DNA of 64,000 bases, from assembly GCA_963813485.1 (NCBI GenBank), contig CAWEZE010000008.1, positions 1 through 64,000 of the forward strand, read 5' to 3'. Below, piece by piece: positions 25,901 through 34,245 of this stretch. Position 1 is the stretch's first letter. Each line of letters begins with the position of its first letter. The notes under the pieces are model-generated. The model was given only the letters and a program-made list of their open reading frames with translations, was not told where the DNA came from and made no database searches. The translations under genes were made by a program, and so were the position numbers. The DNA is from DASQUK01 sp963813485 (GTDB taxonomy: Bacteria; Actinomycetota; Acidimicrobiia; Acidimicrobiales; VFJN01).

Positions 25901-26103
25901 GCGTCGGAGCCACGCTGGCGACGATCGTCGACGGCATCGAGCGGGGAGCGTTTCCCGCCCGGCCCGACGCCTCGGGCAGGCCCTGGGTCACCTGTCCCTA
26001 CTGCGACCCCGACGGGCTCGGCGTCGCCGACCTGCGGCGTGACTGGGAGCGCAAGCGCAACCATCCGGCCATCGCCGCCTACGCCGAGATGGCGGAGCCG
26101 TGA
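22990..26103 (+). CDS. AddB-like PD-(D/E)XK nuclease/helicase-fold protein
   Basis: 1037 aa subunit of an AddAB/RecBCD-like double-strand-break end-processing complex. The N-terminal helicase-like region starts VVATAYGRPALLALRRAV; at the place where active AddB proteins have a Walker A, no GxxGxGK is present, so ATP binding is probably lost. The C-terminal nuclease domain (from residue ~720, STRLESWAECPFAYFVNHLL) has the catalytic HVVDYKTGKSDDF near 897 and TKLQLPVYGLA. Cysteines at CPFAYF and CPYCDPDG near 1002 are positioned like the Fe-S ligands of AddB, but only three are obvious. It overlaps the addA-like gene by GTGA. Confidence 0.85.
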   Translation: MPLDVVATAYGRPALLALRRAVAAAKRGDPLAPVTVIVPANHVGVTARRALASGSLGPVSDGGAGVAAVTFLTVYRLAELLGAARLAAQQRRPVSTPVLAAALRKVLRRDPGLFAPVAEHPATEAALVAAFGELSDVSAAGLEALARAGRRAGDVVRLCRQARAVLSEGWYDEADLTEAAVDAVRSEPARVVRELGRVIVHMPQDLLQRQARLVAAVAEVCATTVVAGITGAEGADAGVRRSLARLGVDLPATDAAAAPGPGAMTHVLTASDADDEVRAAVRAVIDAARAGTPLERIAILFGTREPYGRLVHEHLEAAGVSRNGAAVRPLAGSVAGRSLLDLLALRDHDFRRADVVGLLGRSADGLGSARRIPAAEWQRVSRQAAVVAGRDQWSQRLERLAVELDRRASDIEVTGTDPFDESGAERRREAFERMRRRAQRVRNLAAIVVGLIDDITDAAAAPQPWSTRVRWLRRLADRLIGDAGRRGDWPPDEQRAADRVDAALERLASLDGIDDPPPLEVFRRTLELELDADLGRVGRFGEGVLVGPLSFAVGLDLDLVIVLGMAEGTLPAAVHDDSLLPDGERRLAGGELPLRRDRVGREQRRLLAALAAADRHLLSAPRGDLRSSSERVPSRWLVDLPAWSPAHGSGPEHVPSFAHAVTHTEFPATEQEYRLRAGAGHDPVVEAGSRVVWARRSREFTRFDGNLAGVVLPSPLDEVVSSTRLESWAECPFAYFVNHLLRVEPVEDPAQLLTISAWDRGSLVHEILQSFVDDVLARPAEERPDPDQRWSATDHARMRQLAERVCDDYEARGLTGRPVFWRRERAQILALADRFLTDDDTHRQRDGSRPIAAELRFGYGDDANGPGPVVLPLTDGRNLRFRGAADRVDLSDDGTIHVVDYKTGKSDDFRRLGPDNPDERGTKLQLPVYGLAARQFVGQPDAPVQARYWFISDREGFRRIGYAVDDQVLARVGATLATIVDGIERGAFPARPDASGRPWVTCPYCDPDGLGVADLRRDWERKRNHPAIAAYAEMAEP

Positions 26104-29100
26104 ACGCCGCCGACGGTCCGATCGCTATCGCCGCCAACGCCATGGCCGACGACCCAGCGCAGCCCGACGGTGCGGCGCGCGGCCGCATCGCGGCCGCCCT
26201 GGGCGACACGTTGTTCGTGGAGGCGGGCGCGGGGTCGGGCAAGACCCGGGAGCTCGTGGGACGGATCGTCAACCTCGTCACCACCGGCACCGCCGGCATC
26301 GACGCCATCGCCGCGATCACCTTCACCGAGAAGGCGGCCAGCGAGCTGCGCGACCGCGTCCGGCGCCAGCTCGAAGGCGCGCTCGAACGGGCGCGGAGCG
26401 CTGCCGACTCCACGGTGGCCGACCGCTGTGCCCGTGCCCTCGACGACCTCGACGGCGCCGCCATCGGCACCCTCCACAGCTTCGCCCAAAGGCTGCTGGT
26501 CGAGCATCCCATCGAGGCCGGGCTGCCACCGCGGGTCGAGGTACTCGACGAGGTGGCGTCGACGGTGGCCTTCGACGACCGCTGGGCGGGCTTCGTCGAC
26601 GAGCTGCTGGCCAACGCTGCGATCGAGCGGTCGCTGTTGCTCGCCACCGCCGCCGGGGTGCGGCTCAATGCGCTCCGCGTCGTCGCCCTCGCCTTCAACG
26701 ACAACTGGGACCTGGCCGAGGCGCAGGCCCCATCAGAACCTGTTGAGCCGCCGGAGTGGATGCCGCGGCTCGACGCCCTGATGGGCGAGCTGGCGGGCGC
26801 CTGCGACGAGCGGCACCAGGCCGATGACGACGACACGCTTCACGAGCGCCTGTGCCAGCTCGAGGAATGGGCGGGCCGGGTGCAGGCGGCCAGCGACGAG
26901 TACACCAAGTTGGGCCTGCTCGCCAGCGACAGCCGGCCCAACGGCAGGGGGCGCGGCGCCAAGGCTCGCTGGCCCGACGACTACGACCTCGGGTGTCTCC
27001 GCGAGCGGATCGAGCAGGTCCGCACCGGCTGCGACGAGCTGCGCACCGAGGTCGCGCTGGCCGCTGTGATGCGGCTGGCGGTCGAGCTGCGCCAGTTCAC
27101 CCTCGATGCCGCCGCCGAGCGCCGCAAGGCCGGTCAGCTCGAGTTCCACGATCTGCTGGTGCTGGCCCGCCAGATGCTGCGGGGCCCGCACGCTGGTGTG
27201 GTCCGCGCTGCCCTCCACCGTCGCTACCGCCACCTGCTGATCGACGAGTTCCAGGACACCGACCCCATTCAGATCGAGCTGGCGGTGCTGATCGCGGGGC
27301 CCGACCCGGGCGCGCGCGACGCGCCGTGGGACCAGGTCGAGGTCCGTCCCGGCCACCTGTTCTTCGTCGGCGATCCCAAGCAGTCGATCTACCGGTTCCG
27401 CCGGGCCGACATCTCCTTGTTCCTGCAGGCGGCCGACCGGTTCGGTCGCGACGGGGCGCAGCTCGCGCTCACCACCAACTACCGCTCGACACGATCGATC
27501 ATTGCGATGGTCAATCATGTGTTCGGGCAGCTCATCCAGCCTCAAGGGCAGGGTGGTGTCCGATCCCAACCGCGCTATGAGGCCCTCGTCGCGGTGCGCG
27601 ACGACGCGCCGGTCGGCCCGGCCGTCAGCGTCCTCGGCCGCAGGCAGCACGGCGAGGAGCCACCCGAAGCCGATACGACCGGCGACACCTCCGGCCCCGC
27701 CGCCCGGGCACGGCCGTCGCCTCGGCTCTTCGCCGAAGACGTACGCCGGCTGGAGTCGGCGGATGTCGCGGCCACCATCCGTCGCGCGCTCGACGAGGGC
27801 TGGCTCGTCGACCGCTCGCCCGACGCCGACCGCCACGACTGGCAGCCGGCCCGGGCCGGCGACGTCGCCATCCTCGTGCCCACGCGGCTGTCGCTCCCCG
27901 CCCTGGAGGACGCACTCACCGACGCCGGCATCTCCTACCGGGCCGAGTCGGCTTCGCTGGTGTACGCCAGCCGGCTGGTCCGCGACCTGCTGCTCACCCT
28001 GCGCGCCATCGACGATCCGAGCGATGAGCTGCGCGTCGTCGCCGCGCTGCGGTCACCGATGTTCGGCTGCGGCGACGACGACCTCTTCCGCTTCCGGCAT
28101 GACCACGGCGGCCGGTTCGACCCCACCGCCGGCCGCCCCGACGCGGTGCCCGACGACGATCCCGTGGCCTGCGGGCTCGACTACCTCCGCCGGATGCACG
28201 ACCTCCGGTCATGGCGCTCACCGAGCGAGCTGGCCGACGCAGTGGTCCGCGACCGGCGGCTGCTCGAGCTGGGACCGGCCGAGGGTCGACCGCGTGACCT
28301 GTGGCGGCGAGTGCGGTTCGTGCTCGACCAGGCTCGCGCCTGGACCGACGCCACCAACGGTTCGCTGCGGCAGTACCTCGAGTGGGTGCGCCAGCAGACC
28401 GCCGAGGGCAGCCGCGTGGCCGAGGCCGTGCTGCCCGAGACCGACGACGATGCCGTGCGCATCATGACCGTCCACGCCGCCAAGGGCCTGCAGTTTCCGA
28501 TCACCGTCGTCGCCGGCCTGTCGACCCGGCCCCAGCGCCGCAGCGTCGGGGCCGAGGTGGCCTGGCCGCCCGAGGGACCGGCGATCATCCGGGTCGGCAA
28601 CAAGGTGCGCTCGGCGGCATTCGACGCGTGGTTGCCGATCGACGAACAGATGTCGCACGACGAGCGCATCCGCCTGCTCTACGTCGCCTGCACCCGGGCG
28701 CGCGATCACCTCGTCGTCTCCTTGCACCGTGCGGTCCGCGGCACCGTGCCCGACGATCCCGGCCGCTTCACGAGCGCCGAGCTGCTCACGGCGGCGTTGC
28801 GCGATCTGCTCGACGACCTCGCCGATGGCGCGCCCCCGCCGCACGGCGTCGCGGGGGAGGGCGCCGACGCCCCCGACGCCCGTGCCGACGCCCCCCATAC
28901 GGCCGGTGCGACGACCGACGGCCCGCCGCCAGCCCCGCTGCCGCCGTTCGACGACTGGCGTCGCATCCGAGACGAGGCCCTGGCCACCAGCGGCCGCCCG
29001 CGGACGCTGGCCGCCACCGCGCTCACCGACGACGGGCGTCCCGACGCGCTGGACGACCCGGGCCTGCACAAGCGGCCGCGCGACCTCGACCTGCCCCCGT

Positions 29101-29654
29101 GGCAGAAGGGCCGTTACGGCACCGCGATCGGGCGAGCCGTGCACGGCGTCCTGCAGACGATCGACCTCGCCGGCGGGGGCGGCATCGCCGAGGCGGTGGC
29201 GGCCCAGGCCGCCGCCGAGGGCGTGAGCGGCCACGAAACGCACATCCGCCGGCTGGTCGAAGCCGCCCTGCGGTCGCCGTCGGTGGTCGCCGCCGCCGCC
29301 GCACCGCACTGGCGGGAGGTGTACGTCGGCGTACCCGTCGCCGACAACCGCACACTCGAGGGGTACGTCGACCTGCTCTACCGGCGCGACGGTGGCCTGG
29401 TGGTGGTCGACTACAAGACCGGACCGCACAGCGTCGACGTCGACCTCGATCCCCTGGTCGAGCGCTACCGCATGCAGGGCGCGTCCTACGCCCTCGCCAT
29501 CGCCGACGCCACCCGGGAGCCGGTGCTCGACATGGTCTTCGTGTTCCTTACGCCGGAGGGTCCGGTCGAGCGCTCCATCCCCGACCTCGCAGACGCCGTG
29601 GCCGAGGCCCGCCGCTTCGCGGCGGCTGCCGACCCCCGACTGGTGGCGAGCTGA
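26100..29654 (+). CDS. AddA-like UvrD-family helicase/nuclease
   Basis: 1184 aa superfamily 1A helicase fused to a RecB-type nuclease. Walker A is EAGAGSGKTRELV (~residue 42), motif Ia/II are AITFTEKAASELRDRV and LIDEFQDTDPIQ (~381), motif III FVGDPKQSIYRFRRADI (~422), motif V IMTVHAAKGLQFP (~789) and motif VI LLYVACTRARDHL (~859). The C-terminal nuclease has VDLLYRRDGGLVVVDYKTG (~1103) and YRMQGASYALAI. With the upstream gene it should resect double-strand ends to load RecA. GTG start overlaps the addB-like stop. Confidence 0.92.
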   Translation: MNAADGPIAIAANAMADDPAQPDGAARGRIAAALGDTLFVEAGAGSGKTRELVGRIVNLVTTGTAGIDAIAAITFTEKAASELRDRVRRQLEGALERARSAADSTVADRCARALDDLDGAAIGTLHSFAQRLLVEHPIEAGLPPRVEVLDEVASTVAFDDRWAGFVDELLANAAIERSLLLATAAGVRLNALRVVALAFNDNWDLAEAQAPSEPVEPPEWMPRLDALMGELAGACDERHQADDDDTLHERLCQLEEWAGRVQAASDEYTKLGLLASDSRPNGRGRGAKARWPDDYDLGCLRERIEQVRTGCDELRTEVALAAVMRLAVELRQFTLDAAAERRKAGQLEFHDLLVLARQMLRGPHAGVVRAALHRRYRHLLIDEFQDTDPIQIELAVLIAGPDPGARDAPWDQVEVRPGHLFFVGDPKQSIYRFRRADISLFLQAADRFGRDGAQLALTTNYRSTRSIIAMVNHVFGQLIQPQGQGGVRSQPRYEALVAVRDDAPVGPAVSVLGRRQHGEEPPEADTTGDTSGPAARARPSPRLFAEDVRRLESADVAATIRRALDEGWLVDRSPDADRHDWQPARAGDVAILVPTRLSLPALEDALTDAGISYRAESASLVYASRLVRDLLLTLRAIDDPSDELRVVAALRSPMFGCGDDDLFRFRHDHGGRFDPTAGRPDAVPDDDPVACGLDYLRRMHDLRSWRSPSELADAVVRDRRLLELGPAEGRPRDLWRRVRFVLDQARAWTDATNGSLRQYLEWVRQQTAEGSRVAEAVLPETDDDAVRIMTVHAAKGLQFPITVVAGLSTRPQRRSVGAEVAWPPEGPAIIRVGNKVRSAAFDAWLPIDEQMSHDERIRLLYVACTRARDHLVVSLHRAVRGTVPDDPGRFTSAELLTAALRDLLDDLADGAPPPHGVAGEGADAPDARADAPHTAGATTDGPPPAPLPPFDDWRRIRDEALATSGRPRTLAATALTDDGRPDALDDPGLHKRPRDLDLPPWQKGRYGTAIGRAVHGVLQTIDLAGGGGIAEAVAAQAAAEGVSGHETHIRRLVEAALRSPSVVAAAAAPHWREVYVGVPVADNRTLEGYVDLLYRRDGGLVVVDYKTGPHSVDVDLDPLVERYRMQGASYALAIADATREPVLDMVFVFLTPEGPVERSIPDLADAVAEARRFAAAADPRLVAS

Positions 29655-29696
29655 CCGCGCTCCTCGACGCGGGCGAGGCCCGGTCCGACGCCACGC

Positions 29697-29702
29697 TACG
29701 GT
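29697..29702 (+). promoter_or_regulatory. possible leaderless -10 element for dinG-like gene
   Basis: TACGGT lies eight bases before ATG 29711. It may give the dinG-like gene its own transcript in addition to readthrough from the addA-like gene 56 bases upstream. Confidence 0.35.
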
Positions 29703-29710
29703 CGCCGGCG

Positions 29711-31696
29711 ATGCCGCAGCCCGAGGTCGACCAGGCGCCGACCGGCCAGGTGCCGGCGACCGACAGCGGGAACCCCACCGCCGCGGCGCTCCGGCGAGTG
29801 GTAGCGGCGCTCCCCGGCGGCGGCGAGGGCCGACCAGGACAGGTCGAGATGGCCGAGGCGGTCGCTGCGGCGGTGGCCGGGGGGCGCCATCTGGTCGTGC
29901 GCGCCGGCACCGGCACCGGCAAGACGCTGGGCTACCTGGTCCCCGCCATCCTCTCGGGCCGCCGCATTGTGGTCGCCACAGCCACCCGGGCGTTGCAGGA
30001 CCAGCTCGCCACCAAGGATCTGCCCTTCCTCGACGAGCACCTCGACCACCCGTTCGACTGGGCGGTCCTCAAGGGACGCTCCAACTACCTGTGCGTGCAG
30101 CGCCTCGCGGAGCTGGCCGCGGCCCGCGGCTCGACCGACGGCGATCCTTCCACCGGCGGGGAACAACTCGGGCTCGACCATGTCGTCGACGGGTTCGCCG
30201 AGCGGGCCGACGCCGTCGAACTGGCCCGCCTGTCCGACTGGGCCCGTACGACGTTCACCGGCGACCGGGCCGACCTCGACCAGGAGCCGTCGGAGGCGGC
30301 GTGGGCCGCGGTGAGCACCACGGCGCGCGACTGCCCCGGCGCCCACCGCTGCCCCCGCGGCGACCAGTGCTTCGCCGAGGCGGCTCGGGCTCGCGCCGCC
30401 GAGGCCGACGTGGTGGTCGTCAACCAGCACCTCTACGGGATCGACCTGGCCAGCGACGGCGCGATCCTGCCCGACCACGATGTCGCGATCATCGACGAGG
30501 CCCACCAGGTCGACGACATCATCTCGGCGACCGCCGGGGTCGAGCTGACCTCCGGTCGGTTCGCCCACCTCGCCCGCACCCTGCGCGGCATCCTCGCCGA
30601 TGCGGGCGACACCATTGCCCGAATCAGCGACGCCGGGGGCGTGCTGACCGACGCCCTCGTGGGCCTCCGCGACCAGCGCCTCGTGACCCCGCTGCCCGAC
30701 GACCTGGCCGACACCCTCGTGCGGTTGCGCAACCGCGTCGAGGAGGCGCTGGCGGCCCTGAGGTCGATCCCCGACGATGCCACCGACGACGCCACGGCTC
30801 GCGCCATTCGGGCCCGCCAGGCGGCCTCGTCCCTCCTCGACGACATCGACGTGGTCGCCAAACCGGGCGAGGGCCACGTGCTGTTCGTGTCCGGGCCCGA
30901 GCGGGCGCCCACGCTCCGGCTGGCGCCGCTCGACGTGGCGCCGCTGTTGCAGCGCCAGCTGTGGTCGCGTCGACCAGCGGTGCTGACCAGCGCCACGATC
31001 GCCCCCGGCTTCGGCGCCCGGCTCGGCCTGCCAGCCGGGTCCGACGGGCCGCTCGACGTCGGCAGCCCGTTCGACTACCAGGCAAATGGCCTCATCTACT
31101 GCGCAGCTCGGCTCCCCCGGCCCACCGATCCGCGCTGGCCAGACGCCGCCATCGACGAGTTGGCGGCGCTCGTCGAGGCTGCCGGGGGCCGGACGTTGGC
31201 GCTGTTCACCAGCTATCGGGCCATGGACCGCGCCGTCGAGGCGCTGCGCAAGCGGCTCCCCTACCCGCTCCTCGCGCAGGGCGACCTGCCCAAGCCGGCG
31301 CTGGTCGACCGATTCGCGGGCGATCCCGAGACCTGCCTGTTCGCCACGATGAGCTTCTGGCAGGGCATCGACGTACCGGGGCCGTCCCTGTCGCTGGTCA
31401 GCATCGATCGCCTGCCGTTCCCGCGGCCCGACGACCCGCTCCTGCAGGCTCGGCGGGAGCACGTGGGCGCCGGTGCGTTCGACGCGATCGACGTGCCGCG
31501 TGCCGCCACGCTGTTGGCGCAGGGCGCCGGCCGCCTCATCCGCACCGCCACCGATCGGGGGGCGGTTGCGGTGCTCGATCCCCGCCTGGCGACGGCGCGG
31601 TACGGGCCCAGGATCGTGGCCACCCTCCCAAGGATGCGCCGCACCAAGGACCGCACCGAGATCGAACGCTTCCTCCGAGAACTTCGCGGCGCCTAG
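29711..31696 (+). CDS. DinG/YoaA-like ATP-dependent DNA helicase
   Basis: 661 aa XPD-like superfamily 2 helicase, 5'-to-3' in studied relatives. Walker A is RAGTGTGKTLGYLVPA (~residue 63), the Walker B box is IIDEAHQVDD (~261) and the C-terminal motif VI region is LAQGAGRLIRTATDRGAVAVLD. An Fe-S cluster is indicated by C in YLCVQRL and CPGAHRCPRGDQC (~208-220), giving four cysteines. It unwinds branched or R-loop DNA during repair. ATG 29711 is chosen because the earlier open frame lies within the addA-like gene. It follows that gene closely and its stop overlaps the era stop by two bases, convergently. Confidence 0.9.
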   Translation: MPQPEVDQAPTGQVPATDSGNPTAAALRRVVAALPGGGEGRPGQVEMAEAVAAAVAGGRHLVVRAGTGTGKTLGYLVPAILSGRRIVVATATRALQDQLATKDLPFLDEHLDHPFDWAVLKGRSNYLCVQRLAELAAARGSTDGDPSTGGEQLGLDHVVDGFAERADAVELARLSDWARTTFTGDRADLDQEPSEAAWAAVSTTARDCPGAHRCPRGDQCFAEAARARAAEADVVVVNQHLYGIDLASDGAILPDHDVAIIDEAHQVDDIISATAGVELTSGRFAHLARTLRGILADAGDTIARISDAGGVLTDALVGLRDQRLVTPLPDDLADTLVRLRNRVEEALAALRSIPDDATDDATARAIRARQAASSLLDDIDVVAKPGEGHVLFVSGPERAPTLRLAPLDVAPLLQRQLWSRRPAVLTSATIAPGFGARLGLPAGSDGPLDVGSPFDYQANGLIYCAARLPRPTDPRWPDAAIDELAALVEAAGGRTLALFTSYRAMDRAVEALRKRLPYPLLAQGDLPKPALVDRFAGDPETCLFATMSFWQGIDVPGPSLSLVSIDRLPFPRPDDPLLQARREHVGAGAFDAIDVPRAATLLAQGAGRLIRTATDRGAVAVLDPRLATARYGPRIVATLPRMRRTKDRTEIERFLRELRGA

Positions 31697-32565
31697 AACC
31701 CCAGTCGATCCAGCGCGGCGGGGCGGCGCTGCCAGTCCTTGTCGACCTTGACGTGCAGCTCGAGGTAGGCGCCCTCGGGGAGCTGCGAGCGCACCGCGGT
31801 GCCGACCTGCTTGAGGACCTCGCCCCGGTGGCCGATGACGATCCCCTTCTGGGACTCCCGCTCCACCAGGATCTCGCAGCGGATGCGCGGCCAGTCCCAC
31901 TCGGTCACGCGGGTGGCGATCGAATGGGGCAGCTCCTCCCGCGCCACCGCGAGCAGCTGCTCCCGCACCAGCTCCGCCACCCAGAACGCCTCCGGAACAT
32001 CGGTGACCATGTCCTCGGGGAAGTAGCGGGGGCCGGGCGGCAGTCGCTCGACGACGTGGTCGACCAGTTCGTCCACCCCGGCGCCCGTGCGGGCCGACAG
32101 CGGGAAGTAATCGGCGAGATCGAGCTCGGCTGCGGCCCGCAGCTGCTCCAGCACCTCGGACGGCTTGGCGATGTCGACCTTGTTGACGACGACCACGGCG
32201 TCAGTGGGCACGCGCTCCGCGACCCAACGGTCGCCGCGCCCCAGCGGCTGGGTGGCGTCCAGCACCAGCACCACGACATCGACGTCGCCGATGGCCGACT
32301 CGGCGGCGACGTTGAGCCGCTCGCCCAGCGCCGTCCGAGGCTTGTGGATGCCCGGCGTGTCCACGAACACGGCCTGGGCGCCCGGACGGTTGAGCACGCC
32401 CTGGATCCGATGCCGCGTGGTCTGGGGCTTGTCGGAGACGATCGTGACCTTGTGCCCGAGGATGCGGTTGAGCAGCGTCGACTTCCCCACGTTGGGCCGC
32501 CCGACCAGGCTCACGAAACCCGACCGGAAATCGGCGCCGGCACCGGGCTCCCGGGGATCGCTCAC
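31693..32565 (-). CDS. era: GTPase Era
   Basis: 290 aa ribosome-assembly GTPase that binds 16S rRNA near its 3' end. G1 is GRPNVGKS (residues 22-29), G3 DTPGIHKP (~69), and G4 NKVD (~128). Switch region TTRHRIQGV is present. The C-terminal KH domain carries the RNA-binding signature GIVIGHRGEVLKQVGTAVR. Start GTG 32565 has TAGGGT six bases upstream. Length is standard. It is monocistronic here, between dinG-like and the Tad operon, instead of next to ybeY and corC as in many relatives. Confidence 0.96.
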   Translation of the reverse strand: MSDPREPGAGADFRSGFVSLVGRPNVGKSTLLNRILGHKVTIVSDKPQTTRHRIQGVLNRPGAQAVFVDTPGIHKPRTALGERLNVAAESAIGDVDVVVLVLDATQPLGRGDRWVAERVPTDAVVVVNKVDIAKPSEVLEQLRAAAELDLADYFPLSARTGAGVDELVDHVVERLPPGPRYFPEDMVTDVPEAFWVAELVREQLLAVAREELPHSIATRVTEWDWPRIRCEILVERESQKGIVIGHRGEVLKQVGTAVRSQLPEGAYLELHVKVDKDWQRRPAALDRLGF

Positions 32566-32571
32566 GAAGGG

Positions 32572-32577
32572 ACCCTA
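32572..32577 (-). promoter_or_regulatory. leaderless -10 element for era
   Basis: TAGGGT on the minus strand, six bases before the era GTG. Confidence 0.5.
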
Positions 32578-32611
32578 CCGTCGCCTCGTTCGTGGGCCCG
32601 CCGTCGGCGGC

Positions 32612-33067
32612 TCACCGGAACCGTTCGATCCGCACCCGCACTGACACGTCGATGTCATCGAGCCCGGCGACACCGCCGAGCGGCCGCGGCACGAACCGCG
32701 GCGGGTCGGCCACCGCCGAGCCGGCCACCACATCCGGTACCCCGTCGGCGTCGTCGTCCTCCAGGCGCAGCTCGATCGTCGTGCGCTCGCCCATCGGTCC
32801 CAACGAGCGCTCGGCGTCGTCCGCCAGCCGCGCCAGCTCTGCCTCGCTGGCCACCCCGTTGGCGGCGCGCGACGCGGCGTCGTTCAGCGCCCCGCGCACG
32901 GTGGACGTCGCGTACAGGCCGTACAACACCTGCACCGCGAGCAACAGGAACACGAGGAACACCACGAACCCGGCGGCGGTCGGAACCATTCCCACGCCGC
33001 GGTCGTCACCCAACACGGTTCCCGCTCTTGCAGCTTCGCTGCGGGCGGCTCGGACTTCGACGCGCAT
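32612..33067 (-). CDS. TadE/TadF-like minor pilin
   Basis: 151 aa. After a short N-terminus with DDRGVG comes one hydrophobic helix, FVVFLVFLLLAVQVLYGLYA (residues ~30-50), and then an exported-looking domain rich in Asp and Arg. This matches small TadE-like pseudopilins of Tad loci. A GGGAGCGGGAG stretch directly precedes the ATG. It is the last gene of the Tad operon, downstream of the Flp pilin. The acidic DDDADGVPD segment could bind Ca2+, but that is a guess. Confidence 0.72.
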   Translation of the reverse strand: MRVEVRAARSEAARAGTVLGDDRGVGMVPTAAGFVVFLVFLLLAVQVLYGLYATSTVRGALNDAASRAANGVASEAELARLADDAERSLGPMGERTTIELRLEDDDADGVPDVVAGSAVADPPRFVPRPLGGVAGLDDIDVSVRVRIERFR

Positions 33068-33129
33068 CTCCCGCTCCCGGCGCCTCCGGCGCCCGGCCGC
33101 TCGGGCCGGGGCCTCGCCCTCGCTCGGCC
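33068..33129 (-). repeat. partial copy of the MSERP-type intergenic element
   Basis: The gap between the Flp pilin stop and the TadE-like ATG reads, on the minus strand, GAGCGAGGGCGAGG, then CCCGAGCGGCC and a terminal GGGAGCGGGAG before ATG. It shares these blocks with the copies at 35131-35323 and 48325-48401 but is diverged and has no open MSERP frame. Confidence 0.45.
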
Positions 33130-33300
33130 TCAGCCGCCGATCTGCTCGATCTGGTCGTTGGTCTTCTGCTCGGTGGTGTCCCACATCGACTTGAACCCGA
33201 CCCACATCAGCGCCCCCAGGAACGCCATGATCAGCACCGCGATCGCTGCCGATATGACCCCCTCGCCGCGATCGTCTCGAGCGAACCGTGACAATGACAT
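33130..33300 (-). CDS. Flp-type pilin
   Basis: 56 aa, the normal size of a Flp pilin. The N-terminus MSLSRFARDDRGEG is hydrophilic, followed by a 20-residue helix (ISAAIAVLIMAFLGALMWVG) and a short polar tail ending EQIGG. The leader peptidase site would be at the DDRG|E or GEG|V boundary; the classic E5-Y6 pair is absent. It sits directly after tadC in the Tad operon and is probably the major pilus subunit. No prepilin peptidase gene is visible in the window. Confidence 0.82.
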   Translation of the reverse strand: MSLSRFARDDRGEGVISAAIAVLIMAFLGALMWVGFKSMWDTTEQKTNDQIEQIGG

Positions 33301-33311
33301 GACTGACTCCT

Positions 33312-34226
33312 TCACGAGTTGGCGAACAGGCTGAGGGCGGCGATGAACGGCACCGCCAGGAAGATGACGCCGGGCACCAGGGCGGCGACGGTCACGGGGA
33401 TCCACACCTGCTGACCGCGGCGCTCGATGGTCTCGATCAGGTCCCGATGGACGTCGCGGCGGATGGCCCGGGCCTCCTCGCCGATCAGCCGGCCCAGGTC
33501 CCCCGACTGGCGGTTGAGCGCCAGGACCCCGACCAGCCGGTGGAGGGCGTCGACGTCGGCCACGGTCGCCCATTCCCGCAACGCTTCGGTCTCCGACAGG
33601 CCCTGGCGGATGCGGCCGACCACCCGCTGGAGGTCCCGGCCACATGCCCCCTTGCCGCGCGCCGCCAGCCGGCTGAGCCCGGCGCCCAACGAATAGCCGG
33701 CAGACAGCAGCATGCCGAGCTGCTCGGCGACGACGGGCAACTCCAGGAAGATGCGGCGCTGCCACGCCTGCGATTCCGCGGCCAGGCGTTGCTCGACCAC
33801 CAGGAACCCGATCAGGGGCCCGGCCACCATCAGGAGCAGCGCCACCAGTCCCGACTGCTGCGTGGCCACGGCGAGGACGCTCCCGATCACCAGCCCGACC
33901 GCGGCCCATCCCAGCTGGCGTACCCGAAAGGCGGTGACGTCGAGCGTCGAGCCGATGCGCTCGAGCCGCACCGCCAGGGCTTCGGTCACGCCCACGGCCC
34001 GTGCCCCCCGCTCCCCCACCGCTCGGGCCAGCGGGCCGATCACCTGCCCGAAGGTCTCCGCCGACACGAGGATGCCCGCGCTCCGCGCCGTCGACCCCCC
34101 GGGAACGTACGGCGCCAAGCGATCCACCAGCGGCCGCCGCCGGAACCAGCGAATGTGGCTCAGCAGCAGCGTCGAGCCAACGAACAGTGACAGCGCCGCC
34201 AGCGCCAACAGCTGCGTCTCGTTCAC
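33312..34226 (-). CDS. tadC: Tad pilus assembly membrane protein TadC
   Basis: 304 aa type II secretion F-domain protein. It has an N-terminal helix (LLALAALSLFVGSTLLLSHI), two central helices, a cytoplasmic F domain with LPVVAEQLGMLLSAGYSLGAGLSRLA and GRIRQGLSETEALREWA, and a C-terminal helix VTVAALVPGVIFLAVPFIAALSLF. With TadB it forms the inner-membrane platform driven by the TadA ATPase. Start GTG 34226 gives MNETQLLALAA. It lies 19 bases downstream of tadB. Confidence 0.88.
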   Translation of the reverse strand: MNETQLLALAALSLFVGSTLLLSHIRWFRRRPLVDRLAPYVPGGSTARSAGILVSAETFGQVIGPLARAVGERGARAVGVTEALAVRLERIGSTLDVTAFRVRQLGWAAVGLVIGSVLAVATQQSGLVALLLMVAGPLIGFLVVEQRLAAESQAWQRRIFLELPVVAEQLGMLLSAGYSLGAGLSRLAARGKGACGRDLQRVVGRIRQGLSETEALREWATVADVDALHRLVGVLALNRQSGDLGRLIGEEARAIRRDVHRDLIETIERRGQQVWIPVTVAALVPGVIFLAVPFIAALSLFANS

Positions 34227-34245
34227 CCCATCCCCCCTGCCGCGC

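Noticed and set aside
22990..31696. Antiphage defence island
   Set aside because: addB, addA and dinG-like genes are ordinary repair genes here, flanked by housekeeping genes with no defence hallmark.
29392..33291. 1299-codon plus-strand frame over dinG, era and Tad genes
   Set aside because: No domain; it overlaps genes with clear motifs in other frames.
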